Position numbers and translations under genes: made by a program
The notes under the pieces: generated by a model
The model's database searches: none
Seen by the model: the letters and a program-made list of their open reading frames with translations, nothing else
Told to the model about the DNA's origin: nothing
Shown: positions 16,387-26,430 of the stretch, piece by piece
How the letters are laid out: every line of letters begins with the position of its first letter
Position numbering within the stretch: position 1 is the first letter of the stretch
NCBI RefSeq assembly: GCF_036226605.1
Contig: NZ_CP109000.1
Span: 2,600,501-2,664,500 of the forward strand
Source: Streptomyces sp. NBC_00704
Lineage (GTDB): Bacteria; Actinomycetota; Actinomycetes; Streptomycetales; Streptomycetaceae
Direction of reading: 5' to 3'
Length of the DNA: 64,000 nt

Positions 16387-17642
16387 CGACGGCGGACAGC
16401 GCCCCGGCGGCCGCACTGGCCGAGCCCGTCGAACGGGTGGGCCGGGGCTGGACGTCGGCCCTGTCGCTGGCCAACGGGGCGATCTGGGTCGGCTGGTACG
16501 GCCCGCTGCAGATCCTGCTGGCCTCCCAGGCCGAGGACTTCGCGCCCGGCTCGGGCATGTCGAAGGAGACGATGCTGGCCTGGGTGACCGGCGCCGGCGC
16601 GGTCGTCTCGCTGGCCGCCAATCCGGTCTTCGGCGCCCTGTCGGACCGGACGACGTCCCGCCGGGGCCGGCGCACCCCGTGGATCGCGGCCGGGGCGGCC
16701 GGCGGCGCGCTGTCCCTGCTGCTGCTCGCGGGCGCGGACGGTGTGTGGACGATGGCGCTGGGCTGGTGCCTGGTCCAGCTGACCCTGAACGCGTCCTTCG
16801 CCGCGGTGACGGCGGCCGTGCCCGACCAGGTGCCCCGGCTCCAGCGGGGCTCGGTGGGCGGCTGGCTGGGCGCGGCGCAGATCCTCGGCGTGGTCGGCGG
16901 CACCGGGCTCGCCACGGTCGCCGGGGGCGTCGGATCGGGGTACGCGGCCTGCGCGGTGTTCACGCTGGCCGGCGTGCTGCCGTACGTCGTGCGGTACGAG
17001 GACCTGCGGCTGGCGGAGGCGGACCGGCCGCCCTGGTCGTGGCGGGGCTTCGCGGCCGGCTTCTGGCTGAGCCCGCGCCGCCACCCCGACCTCGGCTGGG
17101 CCTGGCTGACCCGCTTCCTGATGAACCTGAGCAACGCGCTGGTGCTGCTGTACCTCCTGTACTACCTGCGCGACCGCCTGCACCACGCCGACCCCGAGCA
17201 GGGCGTGCTGGTCCTGACGGCGGTGAACGGGCTGACGCTGCTGGCCACGGTCGTCGTCGGCGGCGTCTGGTCGGACCGGGTGGGGCGGCGCAAGCCGTTC
17301 GTGATCTGGTCCGGGGCGCTGATGGCGGTGGCGACGGCGGCGCTGGCGGTCTGGCAGACCTGGCCGGGGGCGATCGTCGCGGCGGCGGTGCTGGGGATCG
17401 GCTTCGGCGTGTTCACCTCGGTCGACTTCGCGCTGATGACGGACGTGCTGCCCGCGGCCGGGGACCGCGGCAAGGACCTCGGCGTCATCAACGTGGCCAA
17501 CTCCCTCCCCCAGGTCGCGGCCCCCGCCCTCGCCGCGCCGATCGTGACCCACCTGGGCGGCTACCGGACGCTGTACCTGGTGGCCGCGGCCGTCGGGCTC
17601 GCGGGGGCGGTGCTGGTGCGGCGGATCCGGGGGGTGGACTAG
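16383..17642 (+). CDS. MFS sugar transporter coupled to the beta-glucosidase
   Basis: Membrane protein of 419 residues with twelve predicted helices. Conserved loop motifs are seen after helix 2 (GALSDRTTSRRGRRTPWI) and its counterpart in the second half (GVWSDRVGRRKPFVIW), as in glycoside:cation symporter-like and MFS carriers. Overlap with the GH1 stop codon argues that it imports the oligosaccharide that the GH1 enzyme cleaves. The substrate is unknown; cellobiose, gentiobiose or a plant beta-glucoside are candidates. A strong hairpin ends the unit. Confidence 0.88.
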   Translation: MTTADSAPAAALAEPVERVGRGWTSALSLANGAIWVGWYGPLQILLASQAEDFAPGSGMSKETMLAWVTGAGAVVSLAANPVFGALSDRTTSRRGRRTPWIAAGAAGGALSLLLLAGADGVWTMALGWCLVQLTLNASFAAVTAAVPDQVPRLQRGSVGGWLGAAQILGVVGGTGLATVAGGVGSGYAACAVFTLAGVLPYVVRYEDLRLAEADRPPWSWRGFAAGFWLSPRRHPDLGWAWLTRFLMNLSNALVLLYLLYYLRDRLHHADPEQGVLVLTAVNGLTLLATVVVGGVWSDRVGRRKPFVIWSGALMAVATAALAVWQTWPGAIVAAAVLGIGFGVFTSVDFALMTDVLPAAGDRGKDLGVINVANSLPQVAAPALAAPIVTHLGGYRTLYLVAAAVGLAGAVLVRRIRGVD

Positions 17643-17649
17643 AGCTGGT

Positions 17650-17680
17650 CCGCCCGCCGGACACGGGGTCCGGCGGGCGG
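17650..17680. terminator. Bidirectional terminator
   Basis: CCGCCCGCCGGAC (17650-17662) pairs perfectly with 17668-17680 around a 5-base loop. It sits between the convergent MFS and epimerase genes and can serve both. Confidence 0.8.
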
Positions 17681-17698
17681 TCACCCGGGATCGGGCGG

Positions 17699-18553
17699 TC
17701 AGAGGGCTCCGGCCGCGCGGGCCGCGTAGACGCTCGGGTACAGCGGGCGGTAGCCGAGTTCACGGCGGATGCGCTCGGTCGACATCACCTGGAAGAACGG
17801 GTCGGGGTCGGAGCGCTCGTGGAGTTCGGCCGGGACGGCGGCCCCGTTCAGCTGGTGCAGCTCGACCGCGGTCACGGGGGCGTCGTCGGCGACGTTGTAG
17901 ATCCGGCCGGCGATGCCCGGCGCGTGCAGGAGGCGCAGCAGGCCCTGGGCCACGTCGGCATGGTGGCCCATGTGCAGCCGCTGGGCCGCCGCCCACCGCC
18001 CGGCCCAGGTCAGCGCCTGGGCGAGATGCGGGTCCCCCTCGCCGTAGACGAAGGGGAGCCTGGCGACGCCCACGTCCAGGCCCTCCAGGGCGAGCAGCTG
18101 CCGCTCGGCCTGCGCCTTCGCCTCCGGGTAGGCGCCCCACCACGCGCCGCCGGGCCGCGTCTCGTCCTCCTCGGTCAGCGGGCGGCCCCGGCCGAGGCCG
18201 TACACCAGTCCCGTGCTGACCTGGACGAAGCGCCGGGCGCCGGCGGCGAGCGCGGCGCGGCCGAGTTCTACGGCCGCGTCCCGGTTGACGGCCCGCGCCT
18301 CGTCGTCCGGGACGCCCCGGAACGCCGCCGCGATGTTCACCACCGCGTCCGCCCCGGCCACCGCCCTGCCGAGCGCCTCCGCGTCCCGCAGATCGCCGGT
18401 CAGCACCTCGGCGCCGAGCTGCGCGAAGGGCTCCGCGCGGGCGGCGTCCCGCACCAGCACCCGCACCCGTTCCCCCGGCCGGGCCTGTGCCAGCAGCCTC
18501 GGCACGAACCTCCGGCCGACCTGTCCCGTCGTGCCCGTCACCAGTGTCAGCAT
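17699..18553 (-). CDS. NAD-dependent epimerase/dehydratase family protein
   Basis: Extended short-chain dehydrogenase of 284 residues. The Rossmann motif GTTGQVG is at residues 7-13. The active site has Ser/Thr in VSTGLVYG and the Tyr-x-x-x-Lys motif in AYPEAKAQAE. It should use NAD(P) on a sugar nucleotide or small carbonyl substrate; which one cannot be said. ATG 18553 has GAGGAG upstream. It is divergent from an XRE/MmyB-type regulator, a pairing seen often with SDR enzymes in Streptomyces, so the regulator probably represses it. Confidence 0.88.
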   Translation of the reverse strand: MLTLVTGTTGQVGRRFVPRLLAQARPGERVRVLVRDAARAEPFAQLGAEVLTGDLRDAEALGRAVAGADAVVNIAAAFRGVPDDEARAVNRDAAVELGRAALAAGARRFVQVSTGLVYGLGRGRPLTEEDETRPGGAWWGAYPEAKAQAERQLLALEGLDVGVARLPFVYGEGDPHLAQALTWAGRWAAAQRLHMGHHADVAQGLLRLLHAPGIAGRIYNVADDAPVTAVELHQLNGAAVPAELHERSDPDPFFQVMSTERIRRELGYRPLYPSVYAARAAGAL

Positions 18554-18678
18554 CGTCGTCCACTCCTCTTGTCCGGTGCTCCCAGCCTCGGACGGAGCGG
18601 GCCGGGGCGGGAGAGACCCGTCGATCAGGGGACCGGCGGTCCCTGGATAAGACGGGCTGCCTGGCGCAGTCTGGAGAG

Positions 18679-19527
18679 GTGAACCGCACCGAACTCGCCG
18701 ACTTCCTGCGCCGCGGGCGTGCCCGCCTGGCCCCCTCGGACGTGGGTCTCGCCCCGGGCGCCCGGCGCCGCACGCCGGGGCTGCGGCGTGAGGAGGTGGC
18801 ACAGCTGGCCGGCATGTCGGTGGACTACTACACGCGGCTGGAGCAGTGCCGGGGACCGCGGCCGTCGCGGCAGATGCTGGCGGCGCTGGCCCGTGCGCTG
18901 CGCCTCACCGACGTCGAACGCGACCACCTGTTCCACCTGGCCGGCGAGGAGCCGCCGCGCCACGGGACGGCGTCGCGGCACGTGACGCCCGGGCTGCTGC
19001 TGATCCTGGACCGGCTGGACGACACCCCCGCGCAGGTGGTGACCGACTGCGGCGAGGTCCTGGCGCAGAACGCGATGGCCCGGGCGCTGACCCTCGACGT
19101 GATGTCCCGCCCCCGGCGCGAGCGCAACCTGCTCCGCCGCTACTTCCTGGACCGCGAGGCGCGCGATCTGTTCCCGCGGGAGGACCGGGAGGAGCACGCC
19201 CGCGTGCACGTGGCCAACCTGCGCGCGGTGACCGCCGCACGCCCCGACGATCCGGAACCGGCCGCGCTGGTGGCCGAACTCCGCTCCGGGAGCGAGGAGT
19301 TCGCCCGGCTGTGGGAGGAACACGAGGTGTCCCTGCGCCACCGGGCGACGAAACGCTTCCTGCACCCCGTGGTGGGCCTGCTGGAGCTGGACTGCGAGGT
19401 CCTGCTCAGCCACGAGCACCACCAGCTCCTGGTGATCCACACGGCCCGCCCGGGCACCGAGGCCCACGCGCGGCTCGGGCTGCTGCGCGTGGTGGGGCTC
19501 CAGGACATGTCCCCGCAGACCGCCTAG
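18679..19527 (+). CDS. XRE-family regulator with MmyB-like ligand domain
   Basis: Repressor-type protein of 282 residues. An N-terminal helix-turn-helix (about residues 8-75) contains RRTPGLRREEVAQLAGMSVDYYTRLEQ, followed by a C-terminal MmyB-like ligand-binding domain (LILDRLDDTPAQVVTDCGEVLAQN, then the ending LLVIHTARPGTEAHARLGLL), thought to bind a fatty-acid-like ligand. GTG 18679 lies 12 bases after a possible -10 (CAGTCT, 18667-18672), so the message may be leaderless. The divergent epimerase gene is the obvious target. Confidence 0.9.
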   Translation: MNRTELADFLRRGRARLAPSDVGLAPGARRRTPGLRREEVAQLAGMSVDYYTRLEQCRGPRPSRQMLAALARALRLTDVERDHLFHLAGEEPPRHGTASRHVTPGLLLILDRLDDTPAQVVTDCGEVLAQNAMARALTLDVMSRPRRERNLLRRYFLDREARDLFPREDREEHARVHVANLRAVTAARPDDPEPAALVAELRSGSEEFARLWEEHEVSLRHRATKRFLHPVVGLLELDCEVLLSHEHHQLLVIHTARPGTEAHARLGLLRVVGLQDMSPQTA

Positions 19528-19560
19528 GACGCGTCTGGAACCCGCGCCGTCCAGTCGCGT

Positions 19561-20514
19561 CTAGAACCCCAGCTTGCGCAGCTGCTTGGGGTCGCGCTGC
19601 CAGTCCTTGGCGACCTTCACGTGCAGGTCCAGGAAGACGGGCGTGCCGAGCAGGGCCTCGATCTGCTTGCGGGACTTGATGCCGACGTCCTTCAGGCGCT
19701 TGCCCTTGGGGCCGATGATGATGCCCTTCTGGCTGGGGCGCTCGATGTAGATGTTGGCGTGGATGTCCAGCAGCGGCTTGTCGGCGGGACGGTCCTCGCG
19801 CGGGAGCATCTCCTCGACGACGACCGCGATGGAGTGCGGCAGCTCGTCGCGGACGCCCTCCAGCGCCGCCTCGCGGATCAGCTCGGCGACCATCACCTGC
19901 TCGGGCTCGTCCGTCAGGTCGCCCTCGGGGTACAGCGGCGGGCTGTCCGGCAGCATCGGGATCAGCAGGTCGGCGAGCAGCTCGACCTGCTCCCCCGCGA
20001 CGGCGGACACCGGCACGATCTGCGCCCACTCGATGCCCAGCTCCTTGCCGAGCTGGTCGATGGCGATGAGCTGCTCGGCGAGCGTCTTGGAGTCCACCAG
20101 GTCCGTCTTGGTGACGACCGCGATCTTCGGGGTGCGCTTGATCCCGGCCAGTTCCTTGGCGATGAACCGGTCGCCGGGGCCCAGCTTCTCGTTGGCCGGC
20201 AGGCAGAAACCGATGACGTCGACCTCGGCCCAGGTGGCGCGCACGACGTCGTTCAGCCGCTCGCCGAGCAGCGTGCGCGGCTTGTGCAGACCGGGGGTGT
20301 CCACCAGGATCAGCTGGGCCTCGGGGCGGTGCACGATGCCCCGGACCGTGTGCCGGGTGGTCTGCGGACGGTTCGAGGTGATCGCCACCTTCTTCCCGAC
20401 CAGAGCGTTCGTGAGGGTGGACTTGCCCGCGTTGGGGCGGCCCACGAAGCAGGCGAAGCCGGCACGGTGGGCGGACTCGGCCGACTGCTCGGATGACAGG
20501 TTGCGAACGCTCAT
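19561..20514 (-). CDS. era: GTPase Era
   Basis: Essential GTPase that binds the 3' end of 16S rRNA and helps assemble the 30S subunit. The 317-residue protein has G1 (GRPNAGKS), G3 (DTPGLH) and G4 (TKTD), then a C-terminal KH RNA-binding domain with GIIIGPKGKRLKDVG. ATG 20514 is used: the nearby ATG at 20523 leaves only about one base after AGGGAG. In many actinobacteria era is adjacent to the CNNM/CBS, ybeY and phoH genes. Here the amt-glnK pair, three exported-protein genes and a repeat array lie in between. Confidence 0.97.
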   Translation of the reverse strand: MSVRNLSSEQSAESAHRAGFACFVGRPNAGKSTLTNALVGKKVAITSNRPQTTRHTVRGIVHRPEAQLILVDTPGLHKPRTLLGERLNDVVRATWAEVDVIGFCLPANEKLGPGDRFIAKELAGIKRTPKIAVVTKTDLVDSKTLAEQLIAIDQLGKELGIEWAQIVPVSAVAGEQVELLADLLIPMLPDSPPLYPEGDLTDEPEQVMVAELIREAALEGVRDELPHSIAVVVEEMLPREDRPADKPLLDIHANIYIERPSQKGIIIGPKGKRLKDVGIKSRKQIEALLGTPVFLDLHVKVAKDWQRDPKQLRKLGF

Positions 20515-20603
20515 GGCCCCCATTCTCCCTGATTCACGAAGCCCCGCCGTACACACGAGCGGCAGGGCCCCCTCCGGTGAGCCCCCGGAAACCTCCACGC
20601 AAC

Positions 20604-20641
20604 GAAACGTCACGGAAACATGTCCGTACACAACCGGAAAC
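20604..20641 (+). promoter_or_regulatory. GlnR-like boxes upstream of amt
   Basis: GAAAC (20604), GAAAC (20615), GTACA (20626) and GAAAC (20637) repeat at exact 11-base steps, i.e. GAAAC-n6-GAAAC-n6-GTACA-n6-GAAAC. The spacing and GAAAC halves match the tandem half-site pattern of actinobacterial GlnR operators, although GTACA is an imperfect GTnAC. The array ends 46 bases before the amt start. GlnR would activate ammonium uptake under nitrogen limitation. Confidence 0.6.
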
Positions 20642-20687
20642 GCGGGGCGGTGACCCTCTGACGAGCCCCCGCACCGTTGGAGACCCC

Positions 20688-22333
<1,646 letters not shown>

Positions 22334-22335
22334 CG

Positions 22336-23415
22336 TCAGCCTCCGGCGGGCCGGCCGGCTTTCGACTGCGGCTGCGCAGGGGCGGGTCGCGCCGTTCCCC
22401 GCGCCACCCGGCGGCTCTGCCCTCCGGGCCCTCGCCGCCCACGCCGCCGTCTGACGAGGAATCCCGCCCCGGCCGCGATCGCCGCTGCCACGAACGCCAC
22501 CACCAGCCAGGGCACCGCCACGAAGGACGCCGTCGCCGACTCGTTCGTGTGCGTGGCGGTCGCCGTCAGCCTGACGTCGGTCCGGTCCAGCTGGGGGGCG
22601 CCGGCCCAGCGTTCGGTGAGGCGCACGCGCTGGCCCGGCAGCAGCTGGGAGGGGACCTTCTTCAGGTCCCGGCTGAGGAGGGTGCGGCCGAACAGACCGC
22701 GCGCCGTCAGCCGCACGGCCGGTTCCAGGGTGACGTTGCCCGTGTTGTGCAGCGTGTAGGAGATCGTCGCCGTGCTGTCCCCGGTACCGGGGATCACCGG
22801 CTGGTGGTGGTCGACCCGCACGTTCTCGACGGCCAGGGCGGGCAGGGTGGGGCCGCCGACCTGGAGGTGGACGCGGGCGCCGACCGCCCGCTGCACGCCG
22901 AGCGCCAGGGAGCCGCCGCCGTCGTCGACCCGCTCGTCGAGGGCGACGATCGCCCCCGGGTGGTCGCCGGGCTCGGCGCCCTCGGGCACCACGACGGTGA
23001 ACGGCACGGTGACGGCCTTGCCGCCGGGGACGGTGACCCGGTCCCGCGAGAGCCGCGCCCACGCGCCCACGCCCCGCATCCGCTCGCCCGGCGACTTCAC
23101 GGCGAACCCGCCGTCGCGCGCGGTGTTGTAGGCGTCGGCCGCGTACAGCCGGAACGACAGGGGGCGGGCCGTTTTGTTGGCGACGACGACCTTGTCCTCG
23201 ATCGTCTGCCCGGGATCGGCGGAGACGTAGAAGTAGGGCCGCGCGGCGACGGCCGAGGAGACGGGGTAGACGGACCAGCTGCCGTTGTCGGCGGCCCGGG
23301 CCGGCGCGGCCGGCAGCAGGCAGAGCGCGAAGGCGAGCAGGGACAGCACGGGCAGGACGGACAGGCGGGGCAGGACGGGCAGGCGGGGCAGGAGGAGGGC
23401 GTGCGGCTTGCGCAT
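22336..23415 (-). CDS. DUF916 / WxL-type peptidoglycan-binding surface protein
   Basis: Exported membrane-anchored protein of 359 residues. It has a signal peptide (to about residue 42, AAPARA), an N-terminal immunoglobulin-like domain with the DUF916 pattern (FYVSADPGQTIEDKVVVANKT, YAADAYNT), a second beta domain (ISYTLHNTGNVTLEPAVRL), a C-terminal membrane helix near residues 305-325 and a basic tail. In Firmicutes this domain binds peptidoglycan next to WxL proteins. ATG 23415 has GAGGGG upstream. It ends the three-gene set that starts at 25496. Confidence 0.82.
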   Translation of the reverse strand: MRKPHALLLPRLPVLPRLSVLPVLSLLAFALCLLPAAPARAADNGSWSVYPVSSAVAARPYFYVSADPGQTIEDKVVVANKTARPLSFRLYAADAYNTARDGGFAVKSPGERMRGVGAWARLSRDRVTVPGGKAVTVPFTVVVPEGAEPGDHPGAIVALDERVDDGGGSLALGVQRAVGARVHLQVGGPTLPALAVENVRVDHHQPVIPGTGDSTATISYTLHNTGNVTLEPAVRLTARGLFGRTLLSRDLKKVPSQLLPGQRVRLTERWAGAPQLDRTDVRLTATATHTNESATASFVAVPWLVVAFVAAAIAAGAGFLVRRRRGRRGPGGQSRRVARGTARPAPAQPQSKAGRPAGG

Positions 23416-23504
23416 GGGTGCGGGCCCCTCACCGACTGGGTGGACGGGCGGGTGCGGCCCCCTGTGGGGGGACGCCCGGCCACCGGTGGACGTGATGCGT
23501 ACGC

Positions 23505-24845
23505 TCAGGTGAGCGTCAGGGTCAGGACCGCGGCGTAGCTGCCCGCGGGCGTGAACGCCGGTACATCGAGGGACAGTTGCGCGTCGGCGGTGAACTCGCC
23601 GCCGGTGGCCGTGCCGTCGGGCGTGGACGCCAGGGTCGCCCCCGCGGAGCCGACGGCGCCCGCGGAACCGGCCTGACAGGTGCTCGGGCTGCCCGCCTTC
23701 GTCGTGCACGCGGGCGTCCAGCTCAGCTTGCCGGCGTCGATCTTCGCGCCGGGGCCGCTGAAGTCGGTCACCTTGCCGGTCAGGGACCAGCCCGCGGGTC
23801 CGCCGCGGAAGTCCTTGACGGTGACGGTCTGCAACGCGCCGGTCGAGGCGCCGCCCTGCCCGAACTGGACCGCGGACAGCTGGACGGCGTCCCCGGCCTG
23901 GGACATCGACAGCGTGCCCGCCCGGACCGTGGCGGTCACCTTCTGGCTGCCCGCCGGCACGGGATGATCGTCGATCACGACGTACGCGACCGGCCCCGCG
24001 CCGAGGTCCGCGCTCCACGCGCCGCCCTCGTACGCCACCACACCGGTCGTGGTGAGGTCGTTGACGACGAGCGAGCCGGAGATCGCGCCCTGGGCGTTCG
24101 CGGTCACGGTCGCCGTGTCCGCGGTCTGGGCCGCCCCGGAACGCCCGGCCAGCGTCACCGACGCGCCCGGGGTGAAGCCGCTGCCGGTGACGGCGACGGC
24201 CGCGCCCGGACCGCCCGACGCCGAACCCAGCGAGAGGGCACGGGCGTTGGCGGGCGGGTCGTCGGCCGCCGTGACCGTCTCCGACACCGGGGCCGGCGGG
24301 TCGGTCACCGTGCAGGGCGTGTCCAGTTCCAGGATGTAGCTGGTGTGGATGTTGTAGTCGCCGGGCGAGAGGGAGATCGCGCCGGGCGCGGTGACCGTGA
24401 ACGTGCCGGTCATGGAGAACGACGGGAAGACGCCCTTGCCGGGCACCGGGTCGTTCTTCTTCGGGCCGGTGACGGTGACGCTGCCGGTCTGCGCGCCGCC
24501 CAGGGTCACCTTCCCCGTGGGCGTCATGATGTCGGCCGGCAGGGCGAGATCGGTGGGGTTGTTGGCGGCGGGCGTGACCACCGTGTACGTCACGGTGACG
24601 GTGTCGCCGACCTTGGCGCTCGTCTTGTCCGCGGTGACCTTCGCGGTGGTGGTGCCGTCGATCGGCGGGAGGCCCGCGATCGCCGGCGGGATGCAGTGCG
24701 TGGGGAAAGCGACGTCGGTCGCGGCGCCGGCGGGACACGCCAGCGCGCCCCCCGCGGTCACCGCGAGCACGGTGACCCCGAGCAGGGACGCCCAGCGCCG
24801 TCTTCGCGGACCTCGGGTACTTCGGGACCTCAGGGGTGAAGCCAT
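23505..24845 (-). CDS. Secreted beta-rich repeat protein
   Basis: Exported protein of 446 residues with a basic signal peptide cleaved near PAGAATD. The mature part is almost all beta strand. An N-terminal domain (KVTADKTSAKVGDTVTVTYT) resembles bacterial Ig-like folds. An IPT/TIG-like segment contains SGSGFTPGASVTL, and the C-terminal domain (SLDVPAFTPAGSYAAVLTLTLT) resembles the closing strands of WxL or camelysin-like surface domains. No catalytic motif is visible. ATG 24845 has GGAGGAGGGGG upstream. It precedes the DUF916 gene by 89 bases and is probably the surface partner of that protein. Confidence 0.75.
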   Translation of the reverse strand: MASPLRSRSTRGPRRRRWASLLGVTVLAVTAGGALACPAGAATDVAFPTHCIPPAIAGLPPIDGTTTAKVTADKTSAKVGDTVTVTYTVVTPAANNPTDLALPADIMTPTGKVTLGGAQTGSVTVTGPKKNDPVPGKGVFPSFSMTGTFTVTAPGAISLSPGDYNIHTSYILELDTPCTVTDPPAPVSETVTAADDPPANARALSLGSASGGPGAAVAVTGSGFTPGASVTLAGRSGAAQTADTATVTANAQGAISGSLVVNDLTTTGVVAYEGGAWSADLGAGPVAYVVIDDHPVPAGSQKVTATVRAGTLSMSQAGDAVQLSAVQFGQGGASTGALQTVTVKDFRGGPAGWSLTGKVTDFSGPGAKIDAGKLSWTPACTTKAGSPSTCQAGSAGAVGSAGATLASTPDGTATGGEFTADAQLSLDVPAFTPAGSYAAVLTLTLT

Positions 24846-24955
24846 GGTTGCCCCCTCCTCCGGGGAGTGCGGGCGCAGCGGCTCTTCTGCGCCGACAGGG
24901 GGCATTGAGATGCCCGCCGCACGAGAAGTCAATGGAGACGGCGCGGTCAACTGAT

Positions 24956-24995
24956 GGACCGTCAGCTTCCTGTTGCGGCAGGAAGCCGACGGTCC
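24956..24995 (-). terminator. Strong hairpin between the two secreted-protein genes
   Basis: Left arm 24956-24972 and right arm 24979-24995 pair at 16 of 17 positions around a 6-base loop. It lies 27 bases after the stop of the 157-residue protein gene, so that gene is probably transcribed mostly alone, with partial read-through. Confidence 0.75.
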
Positions 24996-25022
24996 CTTGG
25001 CGCTGTTCCCGGGAGCGATCGG

Positions 25023-25496
25023 TCAGAACACGAACGGTCCGGGCGCCTGCGGCCCGGAGGAGGTACAGGTGACGGTGATTCCGAAGACGACCATCTTCAG
25101 GGAGCCCTTGTAGAAGTCGAGGCTGTCACCGGCGGCCACGGTCCCGTTGAGCGGCCCGACCACGATCGGGGCGCCGGTGGGCATGGCGGGGTTGACCGTG
25201 CCGCTGAAGACGCGGGCGGCGCCGGTCGAGTTCGCCATGGTGAGCGTCGAACTGATGCTGTTCGCGCCGATCGGGATCGGCGCGGTGATCGCGGTGGAGG
25301 ACAGGGTGAGGGTGGCCGCGGTGCCGCTCTGGGTGGCCGTGAGGGTGGCGGCGCCGCCGCCGAACAGACCGCAGTTCGCGGTCGTGGTGGCCGTCGTCGG
25401 CGTGACGGCGGCGGCAGAGGGCGCGAACACCAGCCCGGTGACCGCGAGGGTCCCGGCCAGCAGTGCCGCACCTGATCCGATTCGTTTGCCTCTCAT
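25023..25496 (-). CDS. Small secreted beta-rich protein
   Basis: Protein of 157 residues with a signal peptide (RIGSGAALLAGTLAVTGLVF, cleavage near PSAAA) and a small all-beta mature domain containing two cysteines (ANCGLFGG near the N-terminus and VTCTSSGP near the C-terminus) that could form a disulfide. No known catalytic or binding motif is seen. ATG 25496 has GGAAGGAG upstream. It is the first gene of a three-gene exported set ending in the DUF916 protein and may be a co-secreted surface component; that role is inferred from position only. Confidence 0.7.
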   Translation of the reverse strand: MRGKRIGSGAALLAGTLAVTGLVFAPSAAAVTPTTATTTANCGLFGGGAATLTATQSGTAATLTLSSTAITAPIPIGANSISSTLTMANSTGAARVFSGTVNPAMPTGAPIVVGPLNGTVAAGDSLDFYKGSLKMVVFGITVTCTSSGPQAPGPFVF

Positions 25497-25710
25497 GGTG
25501 TTTCCGGCTCCTTCCCGGATGTGGGGAGACGGACGGCCGAAAACGGGACGGGTGGGTGCGGGCACCGGTGCCGGTGGGGGTGATCTGACGGTCCGTCGGA
25601 AACGTACGGTCTCATTGACGCGGGCCGGACCGTGCGACGGCAAGGCCGATTTCCGGCCTAGTTACGACACCCGGCCCGAAGGGCTGCGCTTGTGCCCATG
25701 CCGGTGATCC
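25497..25710. other. Intergenic region before the repeat array
   Basis: Upstream region of the small secreted gene. I see its ribosome site next to the start codon. No convincing gene or clear -35/-10 pair stands out. Confidence 0.4.
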
Positions 25711-26167
25711 CACAGGCGGGTCGCCCGCCGTGGCAGCGGGCCCAGGCGGGGTCGGCCGCCATGCCGCCATGCCGACGGGTCCAGGGCGGGTCGGCCGCCG
25801 TGGCAGCGGGCCCAGGCCGGGTCGGCCGCCATGCCGCCATGCCGACGGGCCCAGGCCGGGTCGGCCGCCATGGCAGCGGGCCCAGGCCGGGTCGGCCGCC
25901 ATGCCGCCATGCCGACGGACCCAGGCCGGGTCAGCCGCCATGCCGACGGGCCCAGGCCGGGTCAGCCGCCATGGCAGCGGGCCCAGGCCGGGTCAGCCGC
26001 CATGGCAGCGGGCCCAGGCCGGGTCAGCCGCCATGGCAGCGGGCCCAGGCCGGGTCAGCCGCCATGGCAGCGGGCCCAGGCCGGGTCAGCGGCCATGCCG
26101 ACGGGTCCAGGCCGGGTCGGCCGCCGTGGCAGCGGGCCCAGGCGGGTCGGCCGCCGTGCCGGGCGGC
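25711..26167. repeat. 31/39-bp tandem repeat array, about 14 units
   Basis: Units are marked by cccagg (or tccagg) at 25741, 25780, 25811, 25850, 25881, 25920, 25951, 25982, 26013, 26044, 26075, 26106 and 26137, with a degenerate first unit at 25711. Steps are 39, 31, 39, 31, 39 and then seven of 31 bases. Most units contain the palindromes GCCATGGC and GGGCCC. The 39-bp form has an extra atgccgcc. There are no unique spacers. Reading frames across it are open only because the DNA is GC-rich and lacks stops. Confidence 0.9.
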
Positions 26168-26168
26168 G

Positions 26169-26385
26169 GCCGGTGGGGTTCAGGCCGCGGAATGGGGCGG
26201 CCGCCCGTGGCAGCGGGCCCGCGAGACCGGGCGACCGCCGGCGCCGTCGGACCTGGGCGGCGGCCGGCTGCCCGTGAGGTCAGCCGCCGAGCCGGACGGC
26301 CGCCGAGCCGGACGGCCGCCGTGCCGGGCGGCGGGCCACGCCGGACGGCCGCCGGTGGGGTTCAGCCCGCGGAAAGGGGCGGCCG
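26169..26385. repeat. Direct repeat of 35 bp, 182 bp apart
   Basis: Positions 26169-26203 and 26351-26385 (both beginning gccggtggggttcag) are identical at 33 of 35 bases. Between them, a unit around gccgagccggacgg is repeated at 26288-26316. This extends the repetitive character of the intergenic region down to the cytidine-deaminase-like gene. Confidence 0.75.
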
Positions 26386-26430
26386 TCTCCGGGGGTTGGG
26401 CGCGCCGGGAGGGGTGGCCACTCCTGGGGG

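Noticed and set aside
25711..26167. Possible CRISPR array (31-bp periodic repeats)
   Set aside because: Units are contiguous, with no unique spacers between them, and there are no cas genes in the window.
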